NCBI GenBank assembly: GCA_947179485.1
Contig: OX359246.1
Span: 40,031,632-40,095,631, forward strand
Origin: Allacma fusca
Lineage: Eukaryota; Arthropoda; Collembola; Symphypleona; Sminthuridae
Reading direction: 5' to 3'
Length of the DNA stretch: 64,000 nucleotides
Both the position numbers and the translations under genes were made by a program. Within the stretch, counting starts at the first letter, position 1. The number at the start of each line of letters is the position of its first letter. The notes under the pieces were generated by a model. It did no database searches. It was not told the DNA's origin and saw only the letters and a list, made by a program, of their open reading frames with translations. Positions 11,832-23,120 of this stretch are shown here, one piece after another.

Positions 11832-13092
11832 TTATTTGTTGATTTCTGTATCAGAATTGCCAATAAAATTCACAGGTTTGGAATAAGCTCCCAGCCCATA
11901 TTCTTCGGGGCTCGTCTTGATAGAATCCTCAAGCGTTGATAAAAACGTTTCCACAATGTCTCCCTGGTTCAAAGAAAACCCACTGTCAAAGGATCCGTCG
12001 AATTCCATGGAGACTGGAACAGCTTCAGAACGTCCTGCTGTTAAATCTGAATTAAGCACATCGGCAACAAGCTTGTTGAAATGGAACAACAAGTTATCAT
12101 CGTTCGAGTTGACATGCAAGGTTGGAGGTAGTATCTCGCCGTGACCACCATACATAGTCTTACTGCATCCTAAAATACCAAGGAAATTTTCTACAACTTT
12201 TCTGTATATAGATAAATAATTAAATAATACCTGGAATGTTCGTTTCATGTGGATTTGGCATCTTATCTGACGTAGCCAACTCTTCTATATTTTCGCATTC
12301 TGCCCCAATATGTTCCTTTTCTGCTCTGTTGAGATTTTTATGCTCTACAAAACAGATATCCTTATCCGTCGCACTCTTGCGAAACTCCACCCTTGTTCCG
12401 TCGGGCAAAGTTATATTATTAGCATTGCCTCCTTGTTCATCATAAAGACGCTTTCCCTCTTTCGCGGATTTTTGCAATTTCTCATTTTCCACCATCAAAG
12501 AAAGTGTTAATGGCTTCTCAGACTTCCAAATAGGTTCGTTGGCTTCTTCGTCAATCTCACTTGGAACCACACATGAAATTTTTGCAAGCTTCCGCTGTCC
12601 TCGGTTTATTGGATCTTCGGACCAGACCGGAGTATTGGTGAGGGTCATCAATCCTGACTGCTGATGTTGATAAGTGACGCACGCATGGGGTAAAAATTGG
12701 AAACTGGATCTCGACTTCACTTGAACATCTTCGATGTCGCGAAATTTTACCTTGCAGAAAGCCGCCGGACATTTGATTTCTACATCTCGTAACCCTGTTT
12801 TAGGGTTGCTTCGTTTTTATTCCAAGCTTGATTGAACGTGCTTTAGAAAGCATTTTACATGGGTCACGCGCTCACAATGAGACAAAACCGGAGGACGTAT
12901 TTTAACGATACCGTCAAAGGACCAATCGTTAGTTGTACAGTTATCAAACTGCACCATAAAATCCGGCTTCGCTTTTAGAACTCCATGAAGAGGTTGTAAC
13001 TTCACTCGGACAAATTGTACTGATCCTTCCGTGAAAATATTTTTTCTGCATTTGGAGCAGACAAATTCTTTTACTTCGCGTTTTAAAGGCAT
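11832..13092 (-). pseudogene. Zinc-binding protein with acidic tail, one in-frame stop, one intron
   Basis: The ATG is at 13092. The first domain has CSKC, later a Cys-Asn pair, then HCERVTH and a Cys-Phe-Leu segment, followed by IKCPAAFC, a RING-like spacing of Cys and His. The homologue is the three-exon gene at 32723-34080. The frame is continuous from 13092 to 12231 except for TAA at 12817-12819, then donor CCAG|GTATTA, a 61-nt intron (12230-12170) and a final exon 12169-11832. The lengths sum to exactly 400 codons. The C-terminal half is acidic and low in basic residues. The function is unknown; ubiquitin ligase or regulator roles are guesses. Confidence 0.65.
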
Positions 13093-14117
13093 ATTTGTAT
13101 GCTGTTGAAAGTGGGGTTACTATGTAAAACTTTTTTCAAATAAAACCTCGACGATTTGGAGAAAGAAAGTAGCATAAATAATAATAATTATTATTATTAA
13201 AAATGAAAACAAACCGACTGAATTAGTGAGCAAGAACTTTCCTGCTTTTATAGTTTTATAGTTAGCGGTAATATAGTTCTCCGTGTTTCCACATCTCAGG
13301 GAGTTTGACTCGACTCCCAAAAGGGATTATTATGAGTGACTTGTTAGAAAAACATGATTATAATGTCTCATATAATGTATTCTAATATGTTAGCTTTTAT
13401 CTGTCATATTATATAATTTTAGCGTAATTCATGGAAGCCTTTTAATGTCTTTATGACAGGAAGATTTGTAAAAGCTAGGAAATTGTAGAAGAAAGATACT
13501 GCTAGTGAGGAAAGTTTATTGCCCGTTGGTAGGAGAGCTGCAAGACATGAAAATAGTGCGTAAAATGTAGTAATTACAAGAGCTTTGGTACGCTTTTGGT
13601 ATACTATGGGGATCTACTTAATATGAATTGTAGTACACATTTGGTGTAGCAGTAGTAGCAAGCACAATTGAGTTTTAATTGACTTCGGGATAATACAATT
13701 TGTAAACATAATAATACGCTGTTACATTTGTCCTTAGCCTCAGTAATTCAGGCAATGACTTGAGAAATGCACAGGAGAATGCGACATTACTTACTCAGAT
13801 AAGCAGTAAAAATATAACACGTTGTATTCAAACTAAAAGTTTTCCTTATGAAAAAAGTATGATTTATTTAAGTACTGATTTTTAAAAAACAACTTATAAA
13901 AATTAGAGTACGAGTTAAATAATGATAGGATCTTTCCCCAAACCTGCAATCATTTTTACCAAGCAATTACCAACTTCATAATATAATTGAGCTATCGTTA
14001 CTATTATTTAGTATTAGAAAATAAAAATGTAAACCTAGCTGATCATACATAATAGTTTTGTAAGCATTTCTGTAAGCACGTCATCTGCTAAACATTAGTG
14101 AAAGTTGTTTGTGCGTC
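13093..14117. other. AT-rich gap inside element 1
   Basis: I see no supported gene. A short ATT/AAT-rich run lies near 13173-13199. The start-proximal side probably holds the promoter of the zinc-binding gene. Confidence 0.4.
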
Positions 14118-14312
14118 TCAGCAGTTGAACGTGGTCTGCTCGCTATCGTCCACACGAGAAAGGTGTAACTCTCTCAGCTCAATAGAATTTTCTTGGCTCT
14201 CACAGTTAGGACGTGCAGGTGGACTAATTTGTGCACTGAATGAAACTGGGGAGTGGATGAGAGAACCGTAAGCTGGGTCGCTAGCAAGCTGCCGAAACAC
14301 TCTCATACACGG

Positions 14313-14808
14313 CTAGCCCCTTTTATTCCACACACAGTAGGCTGTGCATGCAGCAGCCACAATGGTTATAACACCGAGTAGAATCCCTGGAAAACAAATA
14401 CGTAAAGAATGTATCACTAACAGTAATGCACCTGTGTCGACAGACTATCCTTATTACAAAAATATCCCAAAAATGAATTATATACTTACAAACAATAAGG
14501 AGAAGAAATGAGACCATAGAAGTGTCGTTTGTCGGAACATCGTTACAATGCAGCAGGCTTCGAACCACGTCAATAAAGGAAATGTCTATTACAGACAAAT
14601 TCACGAGGCAACATTTGGTCATGTTGACCAGGGTTACATACTTGGAGCCGGCAGTGACACAATCATAGCAGGATCCGTCGTAATCGCATTCTAAAATTTA
14701 TAAAACAGTAAAATATTGGCAATAATGTTATTATAATTAGAAACATTTCTCGGTATTTATGACAACAACAATTAATAACATAGAACACTTACTGTTGAAG
14801 GTGTTCAT
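14313..14808 (-). CDS. Cys-rich single-pass membrane protein, three exons
   Basis: A 16-nt first exon (14808-14793, ATG plus phase-1 donor GTAAGT), a second exon (14690-14490) and a third exon from 14386 join in frame. They encode a short Cys-rich ectodomain (CDYDGSCYDCV, later CC and HC), a membrane segment (ILLGVITIVAAACTAYCVW), then NKRG and TAG at 14315-14313, 96 aa in all. The homologue at 34260-34892 has the same exon phases and the same 16-nt first exon but a longer tail. Here the frame stays open after the TAG to 14118, so the tail was probably lost to a recent stop. There is no classical signal peptide. The function is unknown; a virion membrane or host-interaction role is possible. 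Confidence 0.65.
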
Positions 14809-15428
14809 CACGATCTCGGTTTAGTTTTTGAAAATAATTGAAAAATTCCAAGGCAATTATTAACACTGGTAAAAAAGGTGAATGATTTCTAGTGAGATGT
14901 GCGTCGTCAATAACTGCAGGGAGCTTGATTAGTCATGATCTGTTAAGACGGGAAAGTCCATGTAAAAAATAAACAATAATTTAAAGGGGGGCCTTGTAGT
15001 CGGATATATTACAAAAGATCTTGTACGAAGCAGTCTTTAGCGAAAGTTGTCATATGAACGTATATAATTACTATTAATCAGAAAGTAGAAGCATGCAACT
15101 CAGCACCGTAGCATACGTGAAGTAGATTTAGCACGAGAGGGAAAAAATATTCCTGACTTATCACGTTGCCCCGACACGTAATTAAGATGTGTATGATTAC
15201 CTATATAGACAACCAACTATACAGCTACACCTACACCAGCCTGCTATACACAGTAAATACTAAGTATCCTAATCCCCCCAGTTCTCCCGGCCTTTGGTCA
15301 CAGGCATTAGATGATTTTCATGCCCGGGGGATAGGGAATTTGGAAAACGGGATGTTCAATATTACTACTGGTATGGTAATAAGATATATCGCTTAAATAT
15401 CCCGTTAATTATCGAACTCACGATTTCA
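14809..15428. other. Gap right of element 1
   Basis: I see no gene. A 48-bp segment at 15367-15414 recurs in direct orientation at 55443-55490 (core TCCCGTTAATTATCG) and marks a dispersed repeat. Confidence 0.4.
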
Positions 15429-17838
15429 TTTGCCCTTGAAACAGTAAGTTAAGGCGCTTCTGGGTAGAGCCATCTTAGCGCACTGTTTTGTTCATGGAGA
15501 GGCCGCTGGAGCAAAATGGGACTGTAAATTCAGACGAAGACTTAGGATATTGTCTAGATATGTCAGAGACAGAACAAAGTGAAATTTCCCTATATTTTAG
15601 TATCTGTACATACGTATGCCTGTATGTATGTAAATGTAATATGGAAGAAATCTTGAGTTTAACGCTTTGTAATTTAATATAATTTTTTGTGTGCAGTGAG
15701 TCAAGGCCCAGATGGACAGACAATTAGCGGACCTGGACCATATGGATACGGAGGTATTGGCACGTTTTTTCCGGCACTCAAATCCTATAAAAAAATTGTT
15801 CTTTGCAATTAAATTGAGACATTTTTAATACCGTAAAGCCCCAACACAGTCTTGGCAGGGAAATTCAATGAAAAAATATTCCCTTAATTCAATTCGTAAA
15901 TGAATCAATAAAAGATGAATATTGTGTAGTGTTTACTGTGACCTTTAATAATCCCACCTGTTTCTTTTACCCGGAGTTAGTCAAGGGCCAGGTGTACAGG
16001 TGCTAATCGAGGATGCGGGTTTGGCGGATTAATTAAGGCCGCTTTAAACTGAACTTCAAAGCAAAATTACGCTTGTGGAAATGCCCAGTTTGGAATATGC
16101 ATGTTGGTATAATTATCTGCAAATTATTTACTTATAGTGAGCCAGGGTGCTTCTGGGCAAAACATCTACAGATCAACTTACCGGACTGTTTTGGTTGAAC
16201 ATAAACCACTAGAGCAAAATGGAATTGAAAAGGAGTTTCGATATGGTTTAGGTAAGTGTTCAAACTTTAAAAAGTTAACAGAAAAGTTAACAGAAAAACA
16301 TAATAGTTAGCACTCATTGGAGTTTCCAGGATGCAATAAACCCATTCAAATTTTCTAATATATATCCGAATTTGTTTCTCCAATGAATCAAGGCCCTAGT
16401 GGACAGAACATTATAAATGGCGGACCAGGTCCCTATGGATATCCAAATTTTGGTATGTACAATGTTATATAATGCATTGTCTTCAATTAGAGGACAAATA
16501 TCGTTCGCTTGAACTCATTTTTGAGTTAAATCATTTTCATCCCTATTTTTTTAAATAGTATCGTAAGGACCCCAAGGCCAATCTGTATACAGTCCGTATG
16601 GCTATCCCAGTGGAGGTAATACAGTTTTAGGCATAAATGTTATTATTTCACTAGTGTCTTTTGAAATCATGCCAATAAGATTTCCCACAGGTTTTAAAAA
16701 AGAATTTCCTTTACTTCCAGTTGTTAATCAAGGCCCTGGTGGACAATGTTTATGGACCTTGTGGCGGCTAGGGTGAGTAAATGCTTTACAGCTTAACCAT
16801 TACATGTTTAATCAATTCCAGTGTTAGAAACAGGATAAAAGTAATATTAATGCAAGATTTGAAATGTTCGGAAACACTTATAATTCAGAATTTTGTTTCT
16901 TATTATCTTTCAGTTGGTCAGTCATGTCAAACACAAACCATTGGGTCATCCTTGTACCGTTTTCTGGTGAAGGAGAAGCCTGTATCTGTATCCACTAAGA
17001 AACAAGAACGGCAATTAATCGGAAGCTCCAAGTTAGCCGACGGCCGACAAATATCGGTCCATTTGTCGGTTGTCGGCTGTCGGCCAAGTTGCACGTTTGG
17101 CCGACATCTGACGGCTAACTTAGGCATATTTTTGTCGGCTGTCGGCTAGGTTGGGCAGTTTGTCGGCTATCGGCCGTCTGCCAAATTGTATATTTAGCCG
17201 ACATATCTCGGCTAACTTGGACCGATATTTGTCGGCCGTCGGCTAACTTGGAGCTTCCAATTAATCGAAACTTATGGACCTTATGGAGGAGCTTCACTGA
17301 CAATGAGTAAGCAAACATGAGCTCTTTCGAATTTTCAATAATCTTAGAAGATATATAATTTTTTGAATAAAGTGCCAAAATCCGAAAAAACCGAAAATAC
17401 CCGGGAAATCTAAAATTCGGATTTTCGGATTTCTGACAGTACGGGCCCCTATTAGAATCATATAAGGAAGCTGTATACCAAATTTCAACAAAATCGAACT
17501 AACCGTTTCTGAGTTACGGCTTTGACCACCGTCGAACTTTGCGACTCCCTCCAACCTGGGGTAACGAATTCAGATTTTTCCCACTATTTTTCCGGTCATC
17601 CCCTAAGAACCCCCTAATAGATTTAGTATGATTTTATGTCAAATTTAGAGATGGTGAAATGTTCTGGTTGATCCTATTTGTAAGGTATCAAATTTGTTGT
17701 CGATGCGCAGATGTGAACCAAGGTGGACAAGCGCAGAGTGTCTTAGGTTATCGTTCTGAGCCAGCTGAAGTTACTGAAGAAAATCGGGCATTTATCATCA
17801 CAGAAGGAACAGCAAAGGCAAGAAAGCAAAGAAGGTAA
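15429..17838 (+). pseudogene. Decayed host gene made of repeated micro-exons (QGPxGQ repeats)
   Basis: At least seven short exon-like units follow acceptors ending in AG and encode variants of VSQGPDGQTISGPGPYGYGG. Starts lie near 15441, 15696, 15979, 16141, 16384, 16559 and 16722. Several end in phase-1 donors (GGAG|GTATTG, TTAG|GTAAGT, TTTG|GTATGT, GGAG|GTAATA). The units alternate between a long form (about 38 codons ending EFRYGL) and a short form. Some carry stops (TAA and TAG in the first unit), so the locus is at least partly dead. A terminal exon 17711-17838 (VNQGGQ ... RKQRR, stop TAA) is open. Gly/Pro/Gln/Tyr-rich repeats suggest a secreted structural protein; that is inference. A MITE interrupts one exon. 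Confidence 0.55.
17021..17258. mobile_element. 238-bp MITE with long inverted repeats and 8-bp target duplication
   Basis: The ends GGAAGCTCCAAGTTAGCCGA and its reverse complement extend as about 41-bp near-perfect terminal inverted repeats. The interior is filled with GTCGGC/GCCGAC motifs in both directions. AATTAATC flanks both sides (17013-17020 and 17259-17266), a perfect 8-bp target-site duplication typical of the hAT superfamily. It is inserted in an exon of the micro-exon gene and has no coding capacity. Confidence 0.85.
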
Positions 17839-18032
17839 AGGCAAAGCAAATTCTCACTTGCTGGAGTTTCCATCTGATGAGTCTATTCATCAATGAGTTC
17901 CTTTTGCGGTTACATTCTTAAAATGGACATGCTAACGGAATACGGTTACAATCAATAAACAAATTGGAACTGAAGAAAACAAGAGCTCAAAGTTCAAATA
18001 CAAGTTTTGTATAATTCTTTCTATTATATTCC

Positions 18033-18033
18033 A

Positions 18034-18066
<33 letters not shown>
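18033..18066. repeat. (ATT)n microsatellite
   Basis: About eleven ATT units in a row. Confidence 0.95.
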
Positions 18067-18353
18067 GTTCTTTATTTCAATGTCAAAGGAGTCAATACAT
18101 GTATTGGTTTTCACCCCAGACATTACTGGATCCAATCAGTGTGAAAATACAAATAAAAAATATAAGGAACCGTGTCATTACAAAAATCCAATAAAATCAT
18201 TCAGTGAACAAAGTCATTTCGTTTAGTAAGTATGTATTTAAATAGCTCATTATGAAAAACGCTACGAAAACAATACCGCATTCTAAGGTTACCGGGGAGC
18301 GTGTTCCAAAAACTCACACATAAGTACATGATGTTTTTCTGAGCAACAGCTAG

Positions 18354-18354
<1 letters not shown>

Positions 18355-18392
<38 letters not shown>
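18355..18392. repeat. (TA)n microsatellite
   Basis: About nineteen TA units in a row. Confidence 0.95.
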
Positions 18393-18394
<2 letters not shown>

Positions 18395-18399
18395 AATAT

Positions 18400-20490
18400 G
18401 TATTTACGTATATACATTACCTGCACCTCTGGTTACTTGAAACAGTAATTTGTTATTATTGCAGACACCAAATCGTAAGACAATTAAGTAATAAGCGATT
18501 TGCATAATAATTTTATTTTTTCTCATTCTTTAAGCCTCAACTATTGTTTACTTTATTAACTTCCGAAGCAAAAAGGTGTTTGAGCACGAGTTCAATAAAT
18601 GACATTGTGTGCAAAATTTCTTCTCAGGTGTTGTTCCATTTCCTCCAAAACGCGCATCTTCTAACAACAAATGTGAAATAATGGTTTGTTTTTTATTTAC
18701 ACATTTTTTAAACATTATCTACATATATTATAGTGCAACAAACAATTACATGTCGTGTAATTAATTTTATATGAGTATCTTAGACAAGCAATCGCATTTG
18801 TAAAATTTCTTTTTAAGACTTGAAATCTATAATATCTTTATCCAAAGCTGGGCACATATCCTTCATTTATACATAAGTATACGCAGTTTTTATGTATGTT
18901 CGCACATTTTCCAATTATTTGTATGCAATATATGTAAGCTGTATGTATGGTATGAATACTGTATGTAAAAGTATTTGTTTAAAAGGCAGGGAAATTTAGA
19001 TATGTATGCAACGTGTATGTTCAGCGAGCTCCACCTGTAGTTTCTTGGCACGGTCTGTGATTTGACGATTTCTATACATTTTTACTGAAACCTACGAAGC
19101 AATAATTTTAAACTTAGCTAATTAACTATATACATGCGCGAAGCCATGCTTCATTAGTTTTTATAAACGTTCAGAAAGGTCAATACACACTTGTATAGGC
19201 ACGTGTACGCATATTTATGCATAAATTTATTTATATGGTGCATATAAAGTGTAGAGGGGCAAACTGTCCCAAAGAAACATTGGAGGCCGGGGGCATAAGA
19301 GGTCACGTGTATAAGATGCATAATAGCCCTTCTGCGAATCCAGATCCCTTGTGTCAAAAATCGTTCACAGGTGCGTATCGTATAACCAAAGTTAATTGTA
19401 GCACCGAACGAGGATTTATTCTAAATTAGGTGCTGACCTAACCCCCGCGGTGCTTTGTAGATAGATAGATTCCTGAACATTTTGCGGTATTTAATATAAA
19501 ATTTATTTTAAGTTGCTTAAATAATTTCTCTTAACTGATGCTTTTGGAATTTTTAAATTTTGTTTGAATTATGTTTCTAGCGTGAACACTCTCTATACCC
19601 TACCAGATCTTTCCGTAGTCCGGGTTCTTAAGATGTTCATGTAATTATTCATGTAAGGGACCAATTGTTTCTCATTTCAGCGCATCCCTTAGTCGTTTTA
19701 GTAGTTTAAAAGTATTACACCATGTGATTGGAAACCGTTACTGCAGCATACATTATTTCAACTAACTAACAAAAACCATGTAGATATTTCATTCAGTAAA
19801 CTACATAAGTACAGTGTACTTTAAGTGGTTCAAAATGAAAACGCTTACGCACGTCGTGATGATCTTTCAATTTCACTTGTCGTTAATACAATCAATGACT
19901 AATATTTGTTTAATCTGAAGCAGAATTGTCATTGGACTGATTTTGTGAAAAGTTATTTGTAGTAAGATTTTTGAATGAAAATACTAATAACTATTGTAAT
20001 ATACCAATCTTGTCGCTACAAATAAATTTATGGATAGTAACGAATCTGAAATTGGAATTTATTAGAATGTAATTAAATGAATAATATGACCGTAGCGTTG
20101 TAAGATTTTGGCAACATATAAGTTGTATCATCCCTTGTTTGCTACACCTGATGCAGATAGTCCCATGCTATGCTTGATGCAATGTGCCATTGTACTCTAA
20201 CCTATGTGCACAAGGAGTTGGATATCTTAGCACAACTACATTTATTTATATGCATCTATTTGAGTTTCTGGATTGTACATGTTCCTGTATTTTGTTTTAA
20301 TCTTTTTCATATTTATATTTTGTTACTATCTATCCAGGAAGGAATTACAGTAGGAATCATGTCTAAGCACAACATGATTATACTTATGTTACACTTTACC
20401 ATAACTAATTACATTGTATGATATACATAAAATGATAATAAAGAAGCAATTTAAAACGAATAACGAACACTTAAATACTGATCTTTAAAT
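18400..20490. other. Gene-poor AT-rich stretch
   Basis: I see no convincing gene. A short segment near 18600-18660 (GTGTTCCATTTCC-like) resembles one near 26800-26860 and belongs to the duplicated 3' region of the micro-exon gene. A single Cys/His finger-like peptide near 19237-19330 is too weak to call. Confidence 0.4.
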
Positions 20491-20829
20491 TTAACAAATT
20501 TCACAAATTAAGCGACGTAGATAATTGTAGAAATTCATCTGATCTTTTGTAATGTATGCACGTAGAATTACATTTGTGTTTATCCCTTCCGGGATATAAT
20601 TAAGTACACGAAAAGCTGCATTACCAATAGCCCAGGCTGGATTTTCCAACGCATCAAAAATACTCTGGCATCTTGGTTTTGGTTAATATACACCTCTAGA
20701 CCTTGCGGAATCTACATTACAATAGCTGGAAGAGCAAGGTTTTTTCCTAACCTTACTGCCGCTTGTAAACCTAGCCATAGCCAGTACAAAAACAGCAGTT
20801 GATGTAACCAGGTAACTTAAAAACTTCAT
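20491..20829 (-). pseudogene. Small secreted protein gene with one in-frame stop
   Basis: The ATG at 20829-20827 opens a frame with a signal peptide (MKFLSYLVTSTAVFVLAMA), a basic Cys-containing stretch (VRKKPCSSSYC), then TAA at codon 49. The same frame continues without another stop for over 60 codons (IFDALENPAWAIGNAAFRV, ILRAYITKDQ) to TAA at 20493-20491, giving 113 codons in total. The continued, protein-like composition after the TAA suggests one gene broken by a recent nonsense change rather than a 48-aa peptide. I do not recognise the family. An assembly or sequencing error at the TAA is the alternative. Confidence 0.5.
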
Positions 20830-21404
20830 TTTACCTACAAAATAATAATTTATGCTCATTTAATTTTAACTAATTATTTATGGATGCACTAAATATCAAT
20901 ATTAATGATTAACAAGCGTACTTGTAATTGTCGTAGTAATGCCACCATTAAGGTTACTCTCATTGGTGAAACTTTTGGCGGATAATTTTTAAAACTGGAC
21001 TTACCTGTTCAGTCAATATTTATGCAAAATCAATTTACAGAATAAAAGATCTATAGAAGTCTCTCCCTCCAAGGACTTGAGAAACTTGAGTTGTTATTAC
21101 ACAATTAGCTAAACAAGTAAAATTCATATAGAAGATAAAGTGATTCTACACGCATTGAATCACCATTTTCATTTATGTAGAGGTGCTACTAACAAAATTT
21201 ATGAATATGTAAATTCTAATGACATCAAAATAATAGTAACAACGGGTTATAATTGAGGCCTATGGTTTGTTGTTGCGTTGACTGATGGATGTGAACCTTT
21301 ACTGATAGTGATCTTGCTTATTGTAGCTACAAGTGTTTAGATGCTTTGCCATGATTTTACAAAAACTGTTTTCGTTTTGAAGTAATTTTAAAAATTATTG
21401 ATAG

Positions 21405-21600
21405 ATGTTTGGTGATTGGAGGGAGGGATTTTTGTTCTCAGTTGGTGTTCGTGCTGCAGTTTTCCCCCTGGAGGGAACGATTTATATTTTATTTTTGGGG
21501 TGCGGATTGCGTTTTGGTTTCGTTCTTGGAGAGAGAGATTTATATTTTTTGTTTTTGGATGGGGTTTGTTCTTGTTTCGTACTTGGGAGATATTTTTCCT
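21405..21600. repeat. Degenerate GT/GA-rich tandem repeat
   Basis: About three diverged copies of a roughly 60-65-bp unit containing GGAGGGA, GATTTATATTTT and TTTTGG blocks. Open frames on both strands here follow from composition and are not genes. Confidence 0.5.
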
Positions 21601-21770
21601 GAGTGAGAAAATATATATTTCCTCTTCAACATGGGTACATGCTCCAATCTTATTTTTAATCAAATATAAATACAATTTATCTACACGTCTTCCAGATAAA
21701 TTATGATTCATTAAATATTCCTAATTTTGTATTGTTGTAGTACGACATTTTGCGTGTAGATATGAAAAGG

Positions 21771-23120
21771 TACAGGGTCAGCGCGTTTGGGCAGCCTTAG
21801 ACTGGATGGACCAAGCACCTGTAAACAATAGTCAAAGAGAAGCTGCGGTATTGTTGGATGTCAGCCGATCTGTCTTGCAAATAATGGAGAACTTGTGTAA
21901 GCCTAATTCCTGATGTGTTGCCTCAAGGTAGTTACAAACAAGTTTTTATACCGCAAGAAAATATGATCCCGGCGTTCATTTTTGAGCTCGCAGACAAGTA
22001 TTGCGGATCAACTTACTATTTATAAATAGTAGCTGTTAATATTCTACTATTGATTGTGTGAATTTGATTCTGGTGTTTTAGATTTTATGCTATGACCCGT
22101 AGGGGTCTTGCGGAACTTTCATTTCATTTGGATGAAGTTGGATGGAGTTGCTGGCCCGGATTGGGTTTTATCCTTTTTAATTTGACACAAGGATAAATTG
22201 GCGATTCGCACGAGTACTTCTTTGAATCCGATACGGATTCAATCGTTTACCAAACGACAGGTATATCGATTCTTCTACTTGCTGGAAAAATTTATACGTG
22301 AAAACGGTTTCACAGCCGAAAGAATTTATAATGTCGACGAGACTTGTTATCGTTTCTTGCAATAATTCAATTTTTAATCATATTTCCTTGAAATAATTTA
22401 TATACATATATTTCTACATTTAAATTAGATTTATAATTTATAATTTGTATGATATTTATAATAAAATCTATCAAGTCTATTTTCTTCATTTAGACACGGC
22501 TACCAGCCAGACTTGCTAAAAGAGGTGTTTGATCTTTTGAGGTATTAATTGCTGTAGAAAGAGGAAGACGTGTTACAATGACATTTGCGGCCAGCGCAAG
22601 TGGGAATTTCATCTATCCAATGTTTATTTTGCCAACTAATAGCCAATATATTGAGCGAGAAGCCGCTCCTAGGAGATAACGTTTTTTAAAATCTGCCAAA
22701 GGTTGGACCACATCACAGAATTTTGTAAAATGGCTTGCACATTTTCGCTTGCATGCATCCCCTAATCCCGAAATTAAGGTCCTCCTTATCCTCCTTATCC
22801 TCAACAATCATAGCAGTCATATATGCTATGAAACTATGAAGTTTTGTAGCAGAAACTACATAGAATGTCTTACCTTACCTCCACGAAACGCAAAAAACAG
22901 CCGTTATATGTGAGCTTTTCTCGCACATTAAAAACGAAGTATGGCCAAAAGTTGACTGATTGGCTCTCAAGGCATTCCCACAGAAAGCCACGAACCGAAT
23001 ATGTACCTGCCATTATAAAGCAAGCCTCATGAAGCAAGCGATTATGAATACGCTGTTAAGGACAACAATGAATAAGTGGGTTTATAAAAACTGAGATTTT
23101 GTTGGCCGAAAAAGGCGGAA
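21771..23120 (+). pseudogene. Dead pogo/Tigger-type transposase
   Basis: Scattered frames match the order of a Tc1/mariner-pogo transposase: a helix-turn-helix start (QREAAVLLDVSRSVLQ), the MTRRGLAELSFHLDE segment, a GPDW motif, then FIRENGFTAERIYNVDET with the first catalytic Asp. Next come VTMTFAASASGNFIYPMF, a LILNNHSSH block in which the expected second Asp reads Asn, and LKTKYGQKLTDWLSRHSH near the end. At least three frame changes and several stops separate these blocks. I found no flanking inverted repeats. It is an old fossil of a cut-and-paste transposon. Confidence 0.75.

Larger units (their letters stand above)
1..14808. mobile_element. Element 1: decayed Maverick/adintovirus-like endogenous virus (left end outside window)
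   Basis: This block holds an integrase fragment, a large structural protein, a basic core protein, a capsid-like protein, a membrane protein, DNA polymerase B, an SF1 helicase, an unknown protein, a zinc-binding protein and a Cys-rich membrane protein. Each has a recognisable homologue in element 2. Most copies carry frame changes or stop codons, so the element is dead as a unit. The packaging ATPase, the protease and the two small proteins next to the ATPase are not found here; they may lie left of the window or be lost. I could not identify terminal inverted repeats. The right limit is set by the last recognisable gene. Confidence 0.85.

Noticed and set aside
19217..19429. Single zinc-finger-like peptide near 19.3 kb
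   Set aside because: One irregular Cys/His set with no flanking exons or homology I can name.
21405..21711. Overlapping frames on both strands near 21.5 kb
   Set aside because: GT-rich degenerate repeat; composition explains the open frames.
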